A stretch of DNA of 6,012 nt from an uncultured Acholeplasmataceae bacterium (GTDB taxonomy: Bacteria > Bacillota_I > Bacilli_A > Acholeplasmatales > Acholeplasmataceae), in NCBI GenBank assembly GCA_946577115.1, contig CAMOAP010000057.1:1-6012 (forward strand), written 5' to 3'. This document shows, piece after piece, positions 5,592 to 6,012 of this stretch. Below the pieces are notes generated by a model that did no database searches, was not told where the DNA came from, and worked only from the letters and a program-made list of their open reading frames with translations. How positions within the stretch are numbered: the first letter of the stretch is position 1; the number at the start of each line of letters is the position of its first letter. Both the position numbers and the translations under genes were made by a program.

Positions 5592-6012
5592 TTAAGAAAA
5601 AGATTGCAAACTTTGAATATAATTATTTTCAAGATATCTATACCAATATTGACATTCAACTTTATTTAATGTTTTAATATCTTGTTTTGCATAATCTTTT
5701 TTAAGTTTTAATTTAAGTTTTTGTAATTTAAAATATTTTTTAAAATTCTTATTAAGAAAATAATTTTTTGGTTGAATACTAGATAAATTTAAACTAAAAT
5801 AATTAGCATTTTGAAATTGATTTGGAACCATATAAGATTTAAACAACAAAGTTAAATTGTGTGGAATTTTAATATTTCTTCCATTAATTGTTTGTTGAAT
5901 ATTCCATTCAAATATATTAGAAAAATTAAAATTAACTATTGGAAATGAACTTAATTCTATTTCTTTAATTATATCATAAGGAAATAATGCAAAAAAAAGA
6001 TTCTTGAGGACA
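5592..6012 (-). CDS. Hypothetical protein, C-terminal part (runs off the window)
   Basis: The minus-strand frame is open from its stop at 5592-5594 to the right edge, giving at least the last 139 residues. The true start lies beyond 6012. An internal TTG at 5849 would give 85 residues, but the open frame upstream (with IKEIELSSFP, EWNIQQTINGR and KIPHNLTLL) is clearly protein-like, so that start is rejected. The C-terminal half is rich in Lys, Asn, Tyr and Phe, with a basic stretch (KLQKLKLKLKKDYAKQ) that could bind nucleic acid. No signal peptide or membrane helix is visible in the part present. I do not recognise the family. A hairpin at 5531-5551 follows it. Confidence 0.7.
   Translation of the reverse strand, partial: VLKNLFFALFPYDIIKEIELSSFPIVNFNFSNIFEWNIQQTINGRNIKIPHNLTLLFKSYMVPNQFQNANYFSLNLSSIQPKNYFLNKNFKKYFKLQKLKLKLKKDYAKQDIKTLNKVECQYWYRYLENNYIQSLQSFS

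Noticed and set aside
1..6012. CRISPR array, tRNA or rRNA genes
   Set aside because: No regularly spaced repeats, cloverleaf sequences or rRNA-like GC-richer segments were seen on either strand.

Overview
The window looks like a piece of a phytoplasma ('Candidatus Phytoplasma', Mollicutes) chromosome. The DNA is extremely AT-rich. Trp codons in the intact transporter gene are TGG and TGA behaves as a stop, so this is the standard code and not the Mycoplasma/Spiroplasma code. The gene content also fits a host-dependent parasite: amino-acid import, decayed mobile-unit genes, and a small secreted or membrane-anchored effector-like protein. The genus assignment is inference from composition and gene families.

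Left part (1-2005): a lysine-type riboswitch (about 26-199), an intrinsic terminator (201-226) and a strong ribosome binding site lead into one long intact gene (248-1927). It encodes a polar-amino-acid ABC transporter protein in which the solute-binding domain and the permease are fused. The riboswitch points to lysine as the cargo, with synthesis shut off when lysine is plentiful. No ATPase gene follows. The next element is a strong hairpin at 1979-2005 whose T-run is on the minus strand.

Middle (about 2007-4400): a gene graveyard with no intact reading frame but clear protein remnants in broken frames. On the plus strand there is a possible IS3/tra5 transposase scrap (2168-2296). On the minus strand there is a DNA adenine methylase (dam) pseudogene (2567-3281) preceded by a single-stranded-DNA-binding protein (ssb) pseudogene (3390-3690) and an unidentified remnant (3718-4062). 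On the plus strand there is the C-terminal end of a threonyl-tRNA synthetase (thrS) pseudogene (4077-4351). Genes such as ssb, dam and tra5 are typical of phytoplasma potential mobile units (PMUs), so this is best read as a dead PMU or a junction between mobile-unit debris and a broken thrS copy.

Right part (4400-6012): a promoter-like TATAAT and an intact 211-residue gene (4506-5141) ending at a very strong hairpin terminator. Its product has an N-terminal hydrophobic segment and a sequence that I read as a circularly permuted OTU (ovarian tumour) deubiquitinase fold: the usual C-terminal half with its His comes first, followed by the Asp-Gly-x-Cys nucleophile block. This is the most interesting item in the window. 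Beyond it are a gene-start remnant (5333-5462) and the 3' part of an unidentified minus-strand gene that runs off the right edge (5592-6012).
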